DNA of 64,000 bases from positions 290,501 to 354,500 of the forward strand of contig OY101126.1 of assembly GCA_956465555.1 (NCBI GenBank). Direction: 5' to 3'. Within the stretch, counting starts at the first letter, position 1. Every line of letters begins with the position of its first letter. Below the pieces are notes generated by a model. That model was not told the origin of the DNA. It worked only from the letters and a program-made list of their open reading frames with translations, and did not search any database. The translations under genes and the position numbers were made by a program. Below, piece by piece: positions 9,355 to 18,403 of the stretch. Source of the DNA: Nitzschia sp. pyKryTriq1 (lineage: Eukaryota > Bacillariophyta > Bacillariophyceae > Bacillariales > Bacillariaceae).

Positions 9355-10026
9355 CTACGCCATGATAGTACGGGTGGGTCTTTCTTGGGACGGCACTTCT
9401 ACTTGTTGGTGAAAGGACATTCGTTTCTCTTCCATGTTGCTTTCAAATTCGAGTTCTATTGGCGTTGCATTCAAGTAATGGTTCAAAGATTCCATGACTC
9501 TTGAAAATTCCTTGGGCGGGCATGAGTATCCAGTCAGAAGCTCTCCTCGATGATAAAAATGAACCGTGGGAAGACCTTGAACATCCAATTCCTTGAATAA
9601 CGCTCGATTCTTGGTGAATTCGACCGTTGCAAGATCCAACTGACGGCGATGATCTGTTGCTGCTGCTGCTTCTGGAACGATTTTTTGTCTCCAATCTCGT
9701 TCGAATCTTAGGCAGGATTTACAAAAGGACGCCTTGAATAAAACCACAGTTAAACGATCCTCCTCCTCGTGCCCGTGCAAGAGTTCCATCCAATCGACAT
9801 GGGACGTAATCTCGATGGTTGGTGTTTTGGTCATTGGATGGTGGGCGTGGAAACCAACACTAGTACCGAATGAAGAACGACGATGATGATGGTGCCGATC
9901 ATGATGACGATCATTGTTGGAGGATCCTCTTAATGATGTCATGAATGATCGTTTCAGTTGAAATGCTAGCAGTAATGGGGAGCTCAAGAGTAGTATCCCG
10001 AGGCATAGCAAGGTTCTTGGAATCAT
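9355..10026 (-). CDS. Thioredoxin-like protein, probable plastid
   Basis: A 223-residue protein with a signal peptide whose end reads LLLAFQLKR, the 'AF' junction used for diatom plastid import. A His/Arg/Ser-rich spacer follows. The thioredoxin fold starts around residue 70: the strand-turn VVLFKASFCKSCLRF carries the redox motif CKSC in place of the usual CGPC, and LPTVHFYHRG supplies the cis-proline loop. A 40-residue tail follows. It probably acts as a dithiol-disulphide exchange protein, but the atypical CKSC makes the partner and redox potential uncertain. The gene is divergent from the carboxypeptidase gene, sharing a 560-bp spacer with two TGACGTCA elements. Confidence 0.82.
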   Translation of the reverse strand: MIPRTLLCLGILLLSSPLLLAFQLKRSFMTSLRGSSNNDRHHDRHHHHRRSSFGTSVGFHAHHPMTKTPTIEITSHVDWMELLHGHEEEDRLTVVLFKASFCKSCLRFERDWRQKIVPEAAAATDHRRQLDLATVEFTKNRALFKELDVQGLPTVHFYHRGELLTGYSCPPKEFSRVMESLNHYLNATPIELEFESNMEEKRMSFHQQVEVPSQERPTRTIMA

Positions 10027-10138
10027 CGTGATTGCATTAAATTACGGCAAGAAAGAGTACTAGACAATTTTTGATGGGTGGGTATGATGGGTGCTGATGG
10101 GTGCTTTGGTCAAGCTTCGAAAAAGCAAATTATGAGCG

Positions 10139-10146
10139 TGACGTCA
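10139..10146. promoter_or_regulatory. CRE-like TGACGTCA element (1)
   Basis: Perfect 8-bp bZIP palindrome, 113 bp upstream of the thioredoxin-like start codon. In diatoms, TGACGT-core elements are known CO2/cAMP-responsive sites of carbonic anhydrase promoters, bound by bZIP factors. Function at this site is inferred. Confidence 0.5.
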
Positions 10147-10297
10147 AGCAGCGAGCGGAGGGCGGTGGAGGCGGGCGGAGGGGGACCGGCTTGCGAGGGG
10201 CTTCTTTTGCTGACGTGTGCGTGATACTGAGCCAATCCGAGACATTTCGGAAAATACAGGCCAATCAAAACAGTCCGGTTTGACACCCGAAACCAAC

Positions 10298-10305
10298 TGA
10301 CGTCA
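10298..10305. promoter_or_regulatory. CRE-like TGACGTCA element (2)
   Basis: Second perfect copy, 159 bp downstream of the first and 284 bp upstream of the carboxypeptidase start codon. A related TGACGTGT lies between the two, at 10211-10218. Confidence 0.5.
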
Positions 10306-10588
10306 TGAAGAATTTCCGACCACAATCGAATCGTTCGACCCCAAGCGAAGATCTTTCTCTCATTCAGTCACGAGATCCAGAATCCACGACTCGACAAGCT
10401 TCGCTGAGCTTCGTTCGAAAAACACGAGAGAAAAAGATCTTTCGTCGACGCTGACGACCGCTATGTTTTGGTTCCATGATGTTTGACGTTTGACATTGCT
10501 ACGAGTACCCTCTCTTCCTCCTTCCTCCGATCAATCTTCACGTTAGTTGCGTTGCATTGCACTGACGGGTCTATTACGTACTCGCACG

Positions 10589-12550
10589 ATGAGGTTTCCC
10601 AATGTGTCCTTGTTCCTGGCATCGCTGCTGTGCGCCTCGGTCTCCGCCACTTGGCTGGATGATTTGATTGACGAGCTTCCTGGCTTTGGCCGCCCTCCGA
10701 CGCCTCACTTCTCTGGATTCCTCGATGCTTCAGCTGGCTGCGATCTGTCCACCAACGGACCCGTGTGTCAGCTGCACTACTGGTTCGCCTTGGCGGAGAC
10801 CGACCCCGCGGATGCTCCTGTCGTCTTGTGGCTGAACGGCGGACCCGGCTCTTCCAGCATTCTCGGCTTTTTGCAAGAAGAAGGTCCGTTGCTGATCAAC
10901 GCGACGGGTGGATTGATGAAGAATCCTTGGGGGTGGACCAAATACGTCAACTTGCTCGCATTGGAAATGCCCATTGGAGTGGGATATTCGTACTGTAGTC
11001 GTCAAAAAGATCAAGGCCAGCCTTGCGTCAACACCGATCGCTACACCGCCTCGGCGTCTCGTGCGGGACTTGTCGATTTCTTCACCCACAAATTTCCCGA
11101 GTTTAAAAAGAATCGATTTTACATTACGGGAGAAAGTTATGCCGGTGTCTACATTCCTACTTTGACCAAGGAGATTTTGGATCATTCCGACTTGAATCTC
11201 AAGGGCATTGCTGTGGGTGATCCGTGAGTACCGCATAGGATGACCGTTATGTGGGATGTGCACTCAACTCATCACTGTCTTTCTTTTTCTGTTCAATGAC
11301 ATTGTTCTTTCTTCTTTTCCTTATTTTATTCAGTTGCACGGACAACACGGCCCAAGCAGATTCGATGGATTCCCTCTGGTACGGGCACAAATATGGTCTA
11401 GTTGACGATGAAATCTATGATTTGCTCTGGAATCATTGCGACGTCCGCATGCCTAATCTCATGACACGCGGAGGTGTTCATCACGTGGTGCATCGATTCA
11501 ATGATGAATTGAAACAAATTGAAGACTTGGAAGAGCGAAGGGAACGGGCCACGGAACTCTACATGGATGTAGTGTTGAATGGAAATCACAAAAAGATTCA
11601 AGATTCTCCGAAATGTACCTTGGCGTATCGCAAGTTCCTGTTGAGTTCGTCTCATGGTCTCTCCCAGGGCTGGAAGGACTTGTATATTGATGACTACAGC
11701 TTGTTTGCGCCTGTATCGTCTTTGGAAGATGAACAAATGGCAACTTATATGAATCGCGCCGATGTCCGAAAGGCGTTGCATGTGGAAGATGCTCCTTCTT
11801 CGACTTGGCCCTACGCAGATGTGGGCTTTATCTACAATAAGGAATACGATGCGTGCAACTGGGAAGATGAGATTCTTCTCAACATCTCCATGATTGATAT
11901 CTACAAGGAAGTCGTTCCTCAATTGGATCGTACTTGGATCTACAATGGCGATACCGGTACGTACTGTACTATACTATTTGGACTCGCGTCACTGCCTTTT
12001 GCTCGTCCTCGATCCTCACAACGATACAATGCAACATCCTTCCTTATTATTTGTAGATCCTTGCGTGAGTTTCGAAGGAACCCGTCTCGCCGTGAAACAA
12101 ATCGGCATTGATGAATTGGATGGCGGTGGCTACCGCCCTTGGTTTTACAATCAAACGGCAGCTAGCATGGAGGTTCTCATGGAAAAGTCGGCACTCTTTG
12201 GTCCCAACCTAGTATCACAAAACATGGGTGCTCAATTCGGAGGAGAAGTGGTCGATTACAATGAAGGACTGTCCTTTGTGACCTTTCATGGTTCGGGGCA
12301 CATGGTGCCTCAGTTCCGGCCCCAGTCGGCTCTTGCCTTTCTCAAGGCCTTTATCAATGGTAACATGTTATCGCCGCTGCTTCCCAACAACAAGACCCTC
12401 ACAGAGTTCTCGGATAAGGATTTTGGCAAGTCCATGAACGCCTGGACGGAATCTGCCCGAGGACCGCCATATGTGGACTTGTTTGAGGGCAAGGAAGAAC
12501 CAACAACTACTACTTCTACTGCTACTGGCGCAGACGTAGAAATGAGCTAA
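10589..12550 (+). CDS. Serine carboxypeptidase (peptidase family S10)
   Basis: Removes C-terminal residues from peptides in the secretory/vacuolar system. Three exons: 10589-11223, 11334-11956 and 12057-12550, giving 583 aa. The introns are 110 and 100 nt, both GT-AG. The catalytic triad is complete. Ser183 lies in GESYAGVYIP, Asp in YNGDTDPCVSF (formed only by joining exons 2 and 3), and His in GSGHMVPQFRP. The substrate-side WLNGGPGSSS block is present. The start at 10589 gives a clean signal peptide (RFPNVSLFLASLLCASVSA); the upstream open frame lacks an ATG. The second junction rebuilds IAVGDPCTDN, as expected for the family. Several N-x-S/T sites fit a secreted or vacuolar glycoprotein. 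The C-terminal 50 residues are low-complexity and not part of the fold. Confidence 0.95.
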
Positions 12551-12658
12551 ACGAGGGGATGCTGTTAACAAGGTCAATATGATCCAAGAAGCATATAGAA
12601 GAAGAAAAAAATAATAATGATATAGCATATTGGTCGAACATTGTTTAAAAAGCATTAT

Positions 12659-13381
12659 TTACATCCAAGAATTTTCTTCTTCTGCTTCTTCGACAAATAT
12701 GATATCATTTAGTCTATTGTACCGGTGAATAGCATCGGCTTTTTTCTTCAAGATCTTTTTGATTCTCTCTTCGTTCTCTACGGGATCGTTCTCGTCAAAC
12801 TGTGACATGACTAGTACCTTTTCGACCCACTCAAGTTTCTGTCGCAACTTTACCCAATCAGTGATCGAAGAAGCCAAGTGTGAAAAGCTCCCAAAGGGTC
12901 GCACCCTCGGTTTCATTTTCTGAGCATAGATATCTCTGCAATCAGGATCACGCAGCAAGTTCTCCCACAGTTTCAAATTAAGAATTTTGACTTCAAACTT
13001 GATATATTTCATCTCTTCCGCCTCTTGAAGTTTCGCCATGCCAATGCGGCAATTAATCGTTCGATCACAGGCGCGTTGCAGCGACGCTTCCAAATGAACG
13101 ACCGCATCCATGGCTAAAGCCTCTTCTCGTAGAAATTTGGCTTGTTGTGCAAACGAATCGGCTTTGCTTCTGGACATCTTTCGAGTCACCTGATTGTGCT
13201 CGTCTACCAATCTCCTCATCATTGCCAAACGATAACTCTCCAATTCAATCACTTCAAAGTCTGCGGCAGATGTGGGAGAGTACGTCGCAGCTTCATCCTG
13301 CTCCATCAGCAAGGATTCTACGACACTTCGTCGTGGAGGAGAATCGTAATTCGTTGTCGATGTCGATGACGATTTCGTCAT
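12659..13381 (-). CDS. Coiled-coil protein, unknown (tandem copy A)
   Basis: A 240-residue, mostly helical, highly charged protein without membrane segments or signal peptide. After a Ser/Thr-rich start it has long heptad-like helices (about residues 45-135), a segment LWENLLRDPDCRDIYAQ, and a C-terminal helix rich in Lys/Glu (RLNDIIFVEEAEEE). No family recognised. It shares a layout with the next gene upstream on the same strand (13902-14603): a long helix, an L-x-L block, a [D/E]PD[C/F]xD[I/E] turn, then a second helix beginning with R-x-[K/R]-LE. This suggests an old tandem duplication. Confidence 0.7.
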   Translation of the reverse strand: MTKSSSTSTTNYDSPPRRSVVESLLMEQDEAATYSPTSAADFEVIELESYRLAMMRRLVDEHNQVTRKMSRSKADSFAQQAKFLREEALAMDAVVHLEASLQRACDRTINCRIGMAKLQEAEEMKYIKFEVKILNLKLWENLLRDPDCRDIYAQKMKPRVRPFGSFSHLASSITDWVKLRQKLEWVEKVLVMSQFDENDPVENEERIKKILKKKADAIHRYNRLNDIIFVEEAEEENSWM

Positions 13382-13901
13382 TGTTTCTTTCTCTAGTACT
13401 AGAGAGAGTAGTAATTTTAGTGAGTTGTGCTGGTGGTGCTGGATTTATTTCGTTGTAACAAAAGAGCAGACGATGATTACCTGCTGTTTGTTTTGCCTTC
13501 CTCTCTTCTTCTGCCAAAAAATTGTGCCATCCGACGTGTGTTGGCACTCGAGTCGTACGGTAGAGAGCCGAAAAAAGTGAAGTGCCATAAGACTTCCCAC
13601 CAAGAAGGGACCCGATGGCAGCACAACGACCAAGAACCGACGTTGGACTTGGCGGGAAAGATTCTCTGCGCGCTAGCTGGTTCACGACTGGGTTCGTGAC
13701 TGACTGGGATTGGATGCTCGGACGAATCAAATAATCATCAATCATCAGGACGACCGAAGACCACAGAGGAGCGGTGAAGGCATCCTACCGGTAGTAGACT
13801 ACTGCATTACCCTTCTTGCTATTCGTACCAAAGTATTACAAACTATCTCTCCTCGCGTAGCGTAGATTCTAAAAAACACTTCTTCTAGTACACGAATACT
13901 T
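13382..13901. other. Intergenic between two coiled-coil genes
   Basis: This holds the presumed promoter of the 12659-13381 gene. No other gene or repeat recognised, apart from short CTAGTA tracts. Confidence 0.5.
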
Positions 13902-14603
13902 TTAGATTTGAGAGTACTTGTGGAACAGAATGTACGTCGATATTGCTTCTCGTTTCATGGCGTCGGCCTGCCCTCTATTTTCAAAGGCCTTGCTCCTCTT
14001 GGCTGCCTCTGCCTTGTCTAACAACGCAACAATATCTTCGAGTCGTCGCCGAACGACGGCAAGTTCCGTATACGAAAAATCGTCATACTTGTTTTCATCT
14101 TCACTCAGTTCTTCCTGCTGCTCTCGGATCTGCCGAATCTCGTCCACAAAATCCGGTTCGGCCATGCACTTTCTCAAGATTTGCAACTGAAGCTTTCGAA
14201 CGAGCAATCTCTCGCTTTCATCCTCCCGCTTTTGCTTGGCATCTTCAATGGCGCGTTGCGCCATGGTTTGCTTCTCTCGCGCGGCGTGGAGTTCTTGCTC
14301 CAAGATTTGCACAACTTTGGTCGCATCGTGAAGCTCAGTGGTCAGCTTTCCTAGTTTGCCGCGATACGATGCCTTGGATAGGGCCGACTGCTTGACGAGC
14401 GTTTGCAACTCGGAAGAGATTTGATTCAAAGTGGGCAAACCAAAGTTATGTAGCTGTTGCTGCTGATCATTTTTGGGGTCGTCGTCGAAGGAACACTCAT
14501 CATCCAGTGCTGGCTCGTCCCAGACGACCGACTTGGGCGAAGATGTTGCCGCTGGTTCAAAAGGGATAGTATTGTTTCGGGGAGGGGATGTTCGAGTATA
14601 CAT
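13902..14603 (-). CDS. Coiled-coil protein, unknown (tandem copy B)
   Basis: A 233-residue protein from the first ATG (14603); the open frame extends 12 codons upstream, but from a non-ATG codon. The N-terminal 60 residues are disordered, with acidic DDECSFDDDPKND. Helices from about residue 70 to 160 (KLTTELHDATKVVQILEQEL) are strongly coiled-coil-like, followed by LQLQILRKCMAEPDFVDEIRQ and a C-terminal helix with VRRRLEDIVALLDKAE. It resembles the neighbouring gene 12659-13381 in arrangement rather than in close identity. It may be a scaffold or cytoskeletal protein, but nothing in the sequence decides this. Confidence 0.7.
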   Translation of the reverse strand: MYTRTSPPRNNTIPFEPAATSSPKSVVWDEPALDDECSFDDDPKNDQQQQLHNFGLPTLNQISSELQTLVKQSALSKASYRGKLGKLTTELHDATKVVQILEQELHAAREKQTMAQRAIEDAKQKREDESERLLVRKLQLQILRKCMAEPDFVDEIRQIREQQEELSEDENKYDDFSYTELAVVRRRLEDIVALLDKAEAAKRSKAFENRGQADAMKREAISTYILFHKYSQI

Positions 14604-15331
14604 GCTGTTGTTATTGTTGTTGGTCGAAAGGGTTGACAAATACTTAGAATTGTGTCGAGATGGAACAAGGTGTGGTGTCTTGTTTGATCAGAGGGCACAA
14701 TGAGGCGCTCATCGCGATCTTGTGAGCAAAGGCGGGAAGGACGGCCCGGCGTGTGGTCCGAACGACTGAGATCCACGTCTGAAAAAGATTCCTTAAATGA
14801 ACGGACGACGGGCGGCATTGTGATCGGCTTTCAAACACTCCGATGATGTCGTCCACAGTACGGTAGAATACTGTACTTGTACTAACATTTTAAAAGATCC
14901 ACGTCTGAAAACGATTCTTCTCTAAATAAGTGAACGGACAGACGCCGCGCCGGGCGGCGTCGTGGTACGTACGGACTATACCGGTACCAGGTCCAGGTAC
15001 AGTACCGATACCGGTACTGCACAGCACTGGTACCAGGTACCTGGTATCCATACCAGGTATCGCCCAGCTACCCGGCGTTTCATACCGGTATTATTTTTCA
15101 AACGTTCTGATCTCCTGCTTCCTGCGATGATGCTCTCTCATCATTATTTTTTGTTTGAAGTTTGAACCAAAAAAAGGCATTCGTTCTCATTATTACACTG
15201 TAATTAAATTTGTGACAAAGGACAACGACGACCTCCGTCTCCTCCTCCCCTAGAGTAGTCTACTCATTCTGTTGTTGCGATTAGCAGCTAGTAGGTAGCG
15301 TAGATACTCCTTGAGTTCATCCTCCCTCATT
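14604..15331. other. Intergenic region with GGTACC/ACCGGT cluster
   Basis: Divergent spacer. From about 14970 to 15085 it is densely packed with overlapping ACCGGTA, GGTACC and CCTGGTACC steps. These are near-palindromes not organised as a clean tandem repeat. No gene recognised. Confidence 0.6.
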
Positions 15332-16666
15332 ATGGTCGCCAACCAGCAACAAAGCAAGAAGGGCCTCCTGGTTGCTGCTTCTCTTCTGTTCGCGATCGTC
15401 CTTTTTGGTCAGCTTCGCGGTGGTGGTGTGCCACGGTGGTCGTCTTCTCTAACCGCCGCCGCCGCCAACAAGAACAAGAACAAGTCAGCAGCACAAACAA
15501 GAAATAGTGGTGGTGTCGTGCGGTGCAGAGTTACCAGCACCACAGGAACAGCGCCTACATCATCATCGGCACGACAGTGTCCCGGAAAGATAGCCTACCG
15601 ACCCAGCTGCCGCGAGCACCGAGTGAACCACACACTTCCCAGCCCTGATTCCCTTCCAAAGCTGGAAGACCCCGAACACTTTATGGACCATTTGCTCGAG
15701 ACGTTCCATGACCGGCGCGTTGTCTTTCTTGGCGACTCGTTATCTAGGCAATGGTATGAAACACTCTCCTGCCGTCTAGGTCTAGACCAAATGTGGTTCC
15801 AAGCTGAGATGGAGGAATATGAGTCGTCGTTACCCCCTCGATTGATTCGAGCACGAGATGAATACGGCTTGCACTTTCTTGACATGCACATCCCGCCCAG
15901 TGACATGAAATCTGCTTTGGGATATTCTATTGCCGATAGGTCATCATCAAGTCCTGCTGCTGACGGCACAACTAGTAGCATGACACGCCTTTCTTGTTCT
16001 CAAGAAGGAGAGGAGCACCAGCAGCAGCATAATGTTCCCTTTCAATCTACCCTTGAATACTTTCATTTGGACCAACTAACGTATTATGACGGGGAGTTGG
16101 CACTTCTTCAGAATGTATCAACTCCGTCGCTGTTTGAGTTTCTTTTCAGCGAGTCCGATGTCATCGTTTTCAACTTGGGAGTGCATTATGGGGCAGACTT
16201 TAGTCTCATACCGGATGTTCAAAGTCTCATGAAATTCTGCGCCCGTGCTCGTGATCGGATCAACAGCAACAGCGATGCTCAAGCGAGCAACACCCACCGC
16301 CACCGAAAGAAAGTATGCGTGTATCGTGAGATTCTTCCGCAGCACTTTCAATATATCGAAAGAAACGATACTGATGGTTCCCCTGTCAAGTTCCCGCCCA
16401 ATTTTCAATTTAACAGAACCTTTGTAGATCCGGAAAGTTGTGGTCCCTTTGATCGGAACGTCAACCCATTTCTATTTCGCAATACACCCAGGGTTTTTGC
16501 TGAAATGGCACGATCGTACGACATCCCCGTGGTCGAAGTGCAAGAGTTACTCCGAGACGCATGGGAATGGCATAAAGGACCGCCAGATTGTACTCATTTT
16601 TGTCAAGATCCAGAATTGTGGGATTTGGTGCACGAACGGCTGGTGGCTGAGCTATCATCATTATAG
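15332..16666 (+). CDS. PC-esterase / TBL-like acyltransferase, type II membrane
   Basis: Resembles the plant TBL and CASD1-type PC-esterase family, Golgi enzymes that O-acetylate or de-acetylate glycans. The 444-residue protein starts with a short basic tail and one hydrophobic anchor (LLVAASLLFAIVLFG), giving type II topology. A Ser/Thr/Asn-rich stem leads to the catalytic domain. The nucleophile block is VVFLGDSLSRQWYETL (GDS motif), and the matching Asp/His pair is in DCTHFCQDPELWDL (DxxH motif). A central block DVIVFNLGVHYG fits the SGNH fold. The start at 15332 is the first ATG; upstream codons of the open frame begin with TTG. Substrate cannot be told; a cell-wall or secreted-glycan role is inference. 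Confidence 0.85.
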   Translation: MVANQQQSKKGLLVAASLLFAIVLFGQLRGGGVPRWSSSLTAAAANKNKNKSAAQTRNSGGVVRCRVTSTTGTAPTSSSARQCPGKIAYRPSCREHRVNHTLPSPDSLPKLEDPEHFMDHLLETFHDRRVVFLGDSLSRQWYETLSCRLGLDQMWFQAEMEEYESSLPPRLIRARDEYGLHFLDMHIPPSDMKSALGYSIADRSSSSPAADGTTSSMTRLSCSQEGEEHQQQHNVPFQSTLEYFHLDQLTYYDGELALLQNVSTPSLFEFLFSESDVIVFNLGVHYGADFSLIPDVQSLMKFCARARDRINSNSDAQASNTHRHRKKVCVYREILPQHFQYIERNDTDGSPVKFPPNFQFNRTFVDPESCGPFDRNVNPFLFRNTPRVFAEMARSYDIPVVEVQELLRDAWEWHKGPPDCTHFCQDPELWDLVHERLVAELSSL

Positions 16667-16921
16667 TTTTATTCTTAATATTTTTGGTATCCGTACATAA
16701 TACCGAAATCCAATACTAGCATCTTCTTGATTTGCAAGAGTGAAAATCTCAGCAGCCGCATCTTAGCCGACTCCTCCTCCTCCTTGAATATTAGTCTCGA
16801 AGGGCAAGGGGTAGTGGCAGTGAGCCGGTATCCCACGAATGAACACGCACCTGCTGCGTGCTTTAATAAGAATAATTTCAAAGGCGGGTGGTGACGTTAA
16901 GGTCGTCATATTATTACTATT

Positions 16922-18403
16922 TTACACACCTAGAGCCATAAAAACAAAACTTGAAAGCAGGCCACCGATCGCCGATATTGAAAAGGCGACGGTCAGGAGA
17001 CTGGCTTGCTTGGCCGCGTTGGCCTCTCGCACCTGCCCGTCCATTCCCAAGGGCGCCAGTTGGAAGCAGCCAGTCACCAAATACCCCGAAAGAAAGGCGA
17101 TGATCGCCACCAATAATATAGTCAACGAATCTTCGACGGGACCTCCATGGAGGAGTGGCGTCGCGCTGTGGGCATTGAGAAAAAAGAGAGCCACGGGAAC
17201 CAGTCGGAAGAGACACATCCAGGTCAGACTAGTAAGCGTTCGGGGAGGCACCAAAATTGTCGCCAGACGGCCCAAAAAGTCCGCTGCGATCCGAATATAA
17301 AACAACCAAGAGGCCAACGCCATCCAGTTTGTTTGGACCCGTGTGAACCATGATCCCACGAGGAAGGATGGGACCAACGTGACAACGAGCACCCAACAGC
17401 AAGATATGGACTGTTGGAAGAGCTCGTGAAAGGAAAGTTCGATTGCGGATGTAGAGTTCGACCTCGAGGATGTTGAAGAGACAAGCAAGGGTGTTCCCAT
17501 CAAGGCATCTTCATCCATCATACCGTCGTCCAATCGTAGGGACGAGTCTCGGCGCATCATTGCTGCAGCGACTGTCGGTCGGGCGAGAAGTAACCACAAG
17601 AACAATACCAGACACAATAGTTCGATAGCCGTGATATTCCACAGAAACAGGGGGAAACGAGACGCATTGTGTACCCCAAAGCCTGTGACAAGGCTCACCG
17701 CGAGAACCACCAGGGCTGATGCTTGTACACCCGCAGAGACTGCCGTTTTGAGCTTTCGCTCATCTCCTGTGCCCACAAAGGAGGCCAGCTGATTCAACGT
17801 ACCATACAATATCGCACCACCGGTTCCTTGTAGTAATGCATGTACCACCAAATTGCCCAGTCCACTGTTCGGATCTCGATGTCCCCGAATCATTTGGACA
17901 GTCCCGACGAGACCAAGAGAAAATCCAACGACGCCCCTCACCAAAAAGGTTCTCCGACTTTGATACTGCACATCGTAGTACTGATCCCATCGCGCCTGTG
18001 CCAGCGAAATCGGTAATAGTGGAAGATAGACTGCAAGATTCAAATACACAAAAGAATCGGCTCCGTAGAGTAGCTTGAAGTAGACCAGCGATGACAGCGT
18101 GGCGATGTAACAAATGGAAGTTCCCAACCCACAGCCGAAGAAGAGAGTTTGTTCCAACAAAGTACCAACGTGGGGCGTCACCGATGAGCTGTGTTCTACT
18201 AGAGGGTTTGCGGCTGACTGCAGTGAAGGAGGAGGAGACGCCACGGGAGCCAGCGCCGAGACGTTGTCCTCTTGTGTTGGAGGCGTCGTCGCTTCGAGGT
18301 CTTCTGTCTGATCGCAGCTGTGGAAATCATCTGTGCAAGTGCTGCTCGGTGAAGATAGCACGTGGATGCTGGTATCCCTACTAGGTACATCGGCTGATGA
18401 CAT
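16922..18403 (-). CDS. Equilibrative nucleoside transporter-like protein (SLC29)
   Basis: A 493-residue polytopic protein with about ten or eleven membrane helices after an 80-residue soluble acidic tail. Family hallmarks are IRIAADFLGRLAT (matching the DWLGR loop of ENTs), then PPRTLTSLTWMCLFRLVPVALFF, and the last-two-helix region beginning LSGYLVTGCFQLAP and ending in GGLLSSFVFMALGV. A large cytosolic loop with a Ser-rich stretch sits between helices 6 and 7, as in other ENTs. It probably moves nucleosides or nucleobases by facilitated diffusion; substrate range and membrane (plasma, plastid or vacuole) are not decided by sequence. It is convergent with the PC-esterase gene, 255 bp apart. 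Confidence 0.8.
   Translation of the reverse strand: MSSADVPSRDTSIHVLSSPSSTCTDDFHSCDQTEDLEATTPPTQEDNVSALAPVASPPPSLQSAANPLVEHSSSVTPHVGTLLEQTLFFGCGLGTSICYIATLSSLVYFKLLYGADSFVYLNLAVYLPLLPISLAQARWDQYYDVQYQSRRTFLVRGVVGFSLGLVGTVQMIRGHRDPNSGLGNLVVHALLQGTGGAILYGTLNQLASFVGTGDERKLKTAVSAGVQASALVVLAVSLVTGFGVHNASRFPLFLWNITAIELLCLVLFLWLLLARPTVAAAMMRRDSSLRLDDGMMDEDALMGTPLLVSSTSSRSNSTSAIELSFHELFQQSISCCWVLVVTLVPSFLVGSWFTRVQTNWMALASWLFYIRIAADFLGRLATILVPPRTLTSLTWMCLFRLVPVALFFLNAHSATPLLHGGPVEDSLTILLVAIIAFLSGYLVTGCFQLAPLGMDGQVREANAAKQASLLTVAFSISAIGGLLSSFVFMALGV

Larger units (their letters stand above)
10027..10588. other. Divergent promoter region
   Basis: This is the only space between the thioredoxin-like gene (minus) and the carboxypeptidase gene (plus), so it should contain both promoters. 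It holds two perfect TGACGTCA palindromes and one TGACGTGT half-related site, listed separately. Confidence 0.6.

Noticed and set aside
11224-11333. Treating the carboxypeptidase as two or three separate genes
   Set aside because: The catalytic Ser, Asp and His are spread across the three frames, and splicing rebuilds IAVGDPCTDN and YNGDTDPCVSF exactly.
16917-17353. Plus-strand and alternative minus-strand frames within the ENT-like gene
   Set aside because: They are shadows of the transporter frame; codon composition and membrane helices are only coherent in the 16922-18403 frame.
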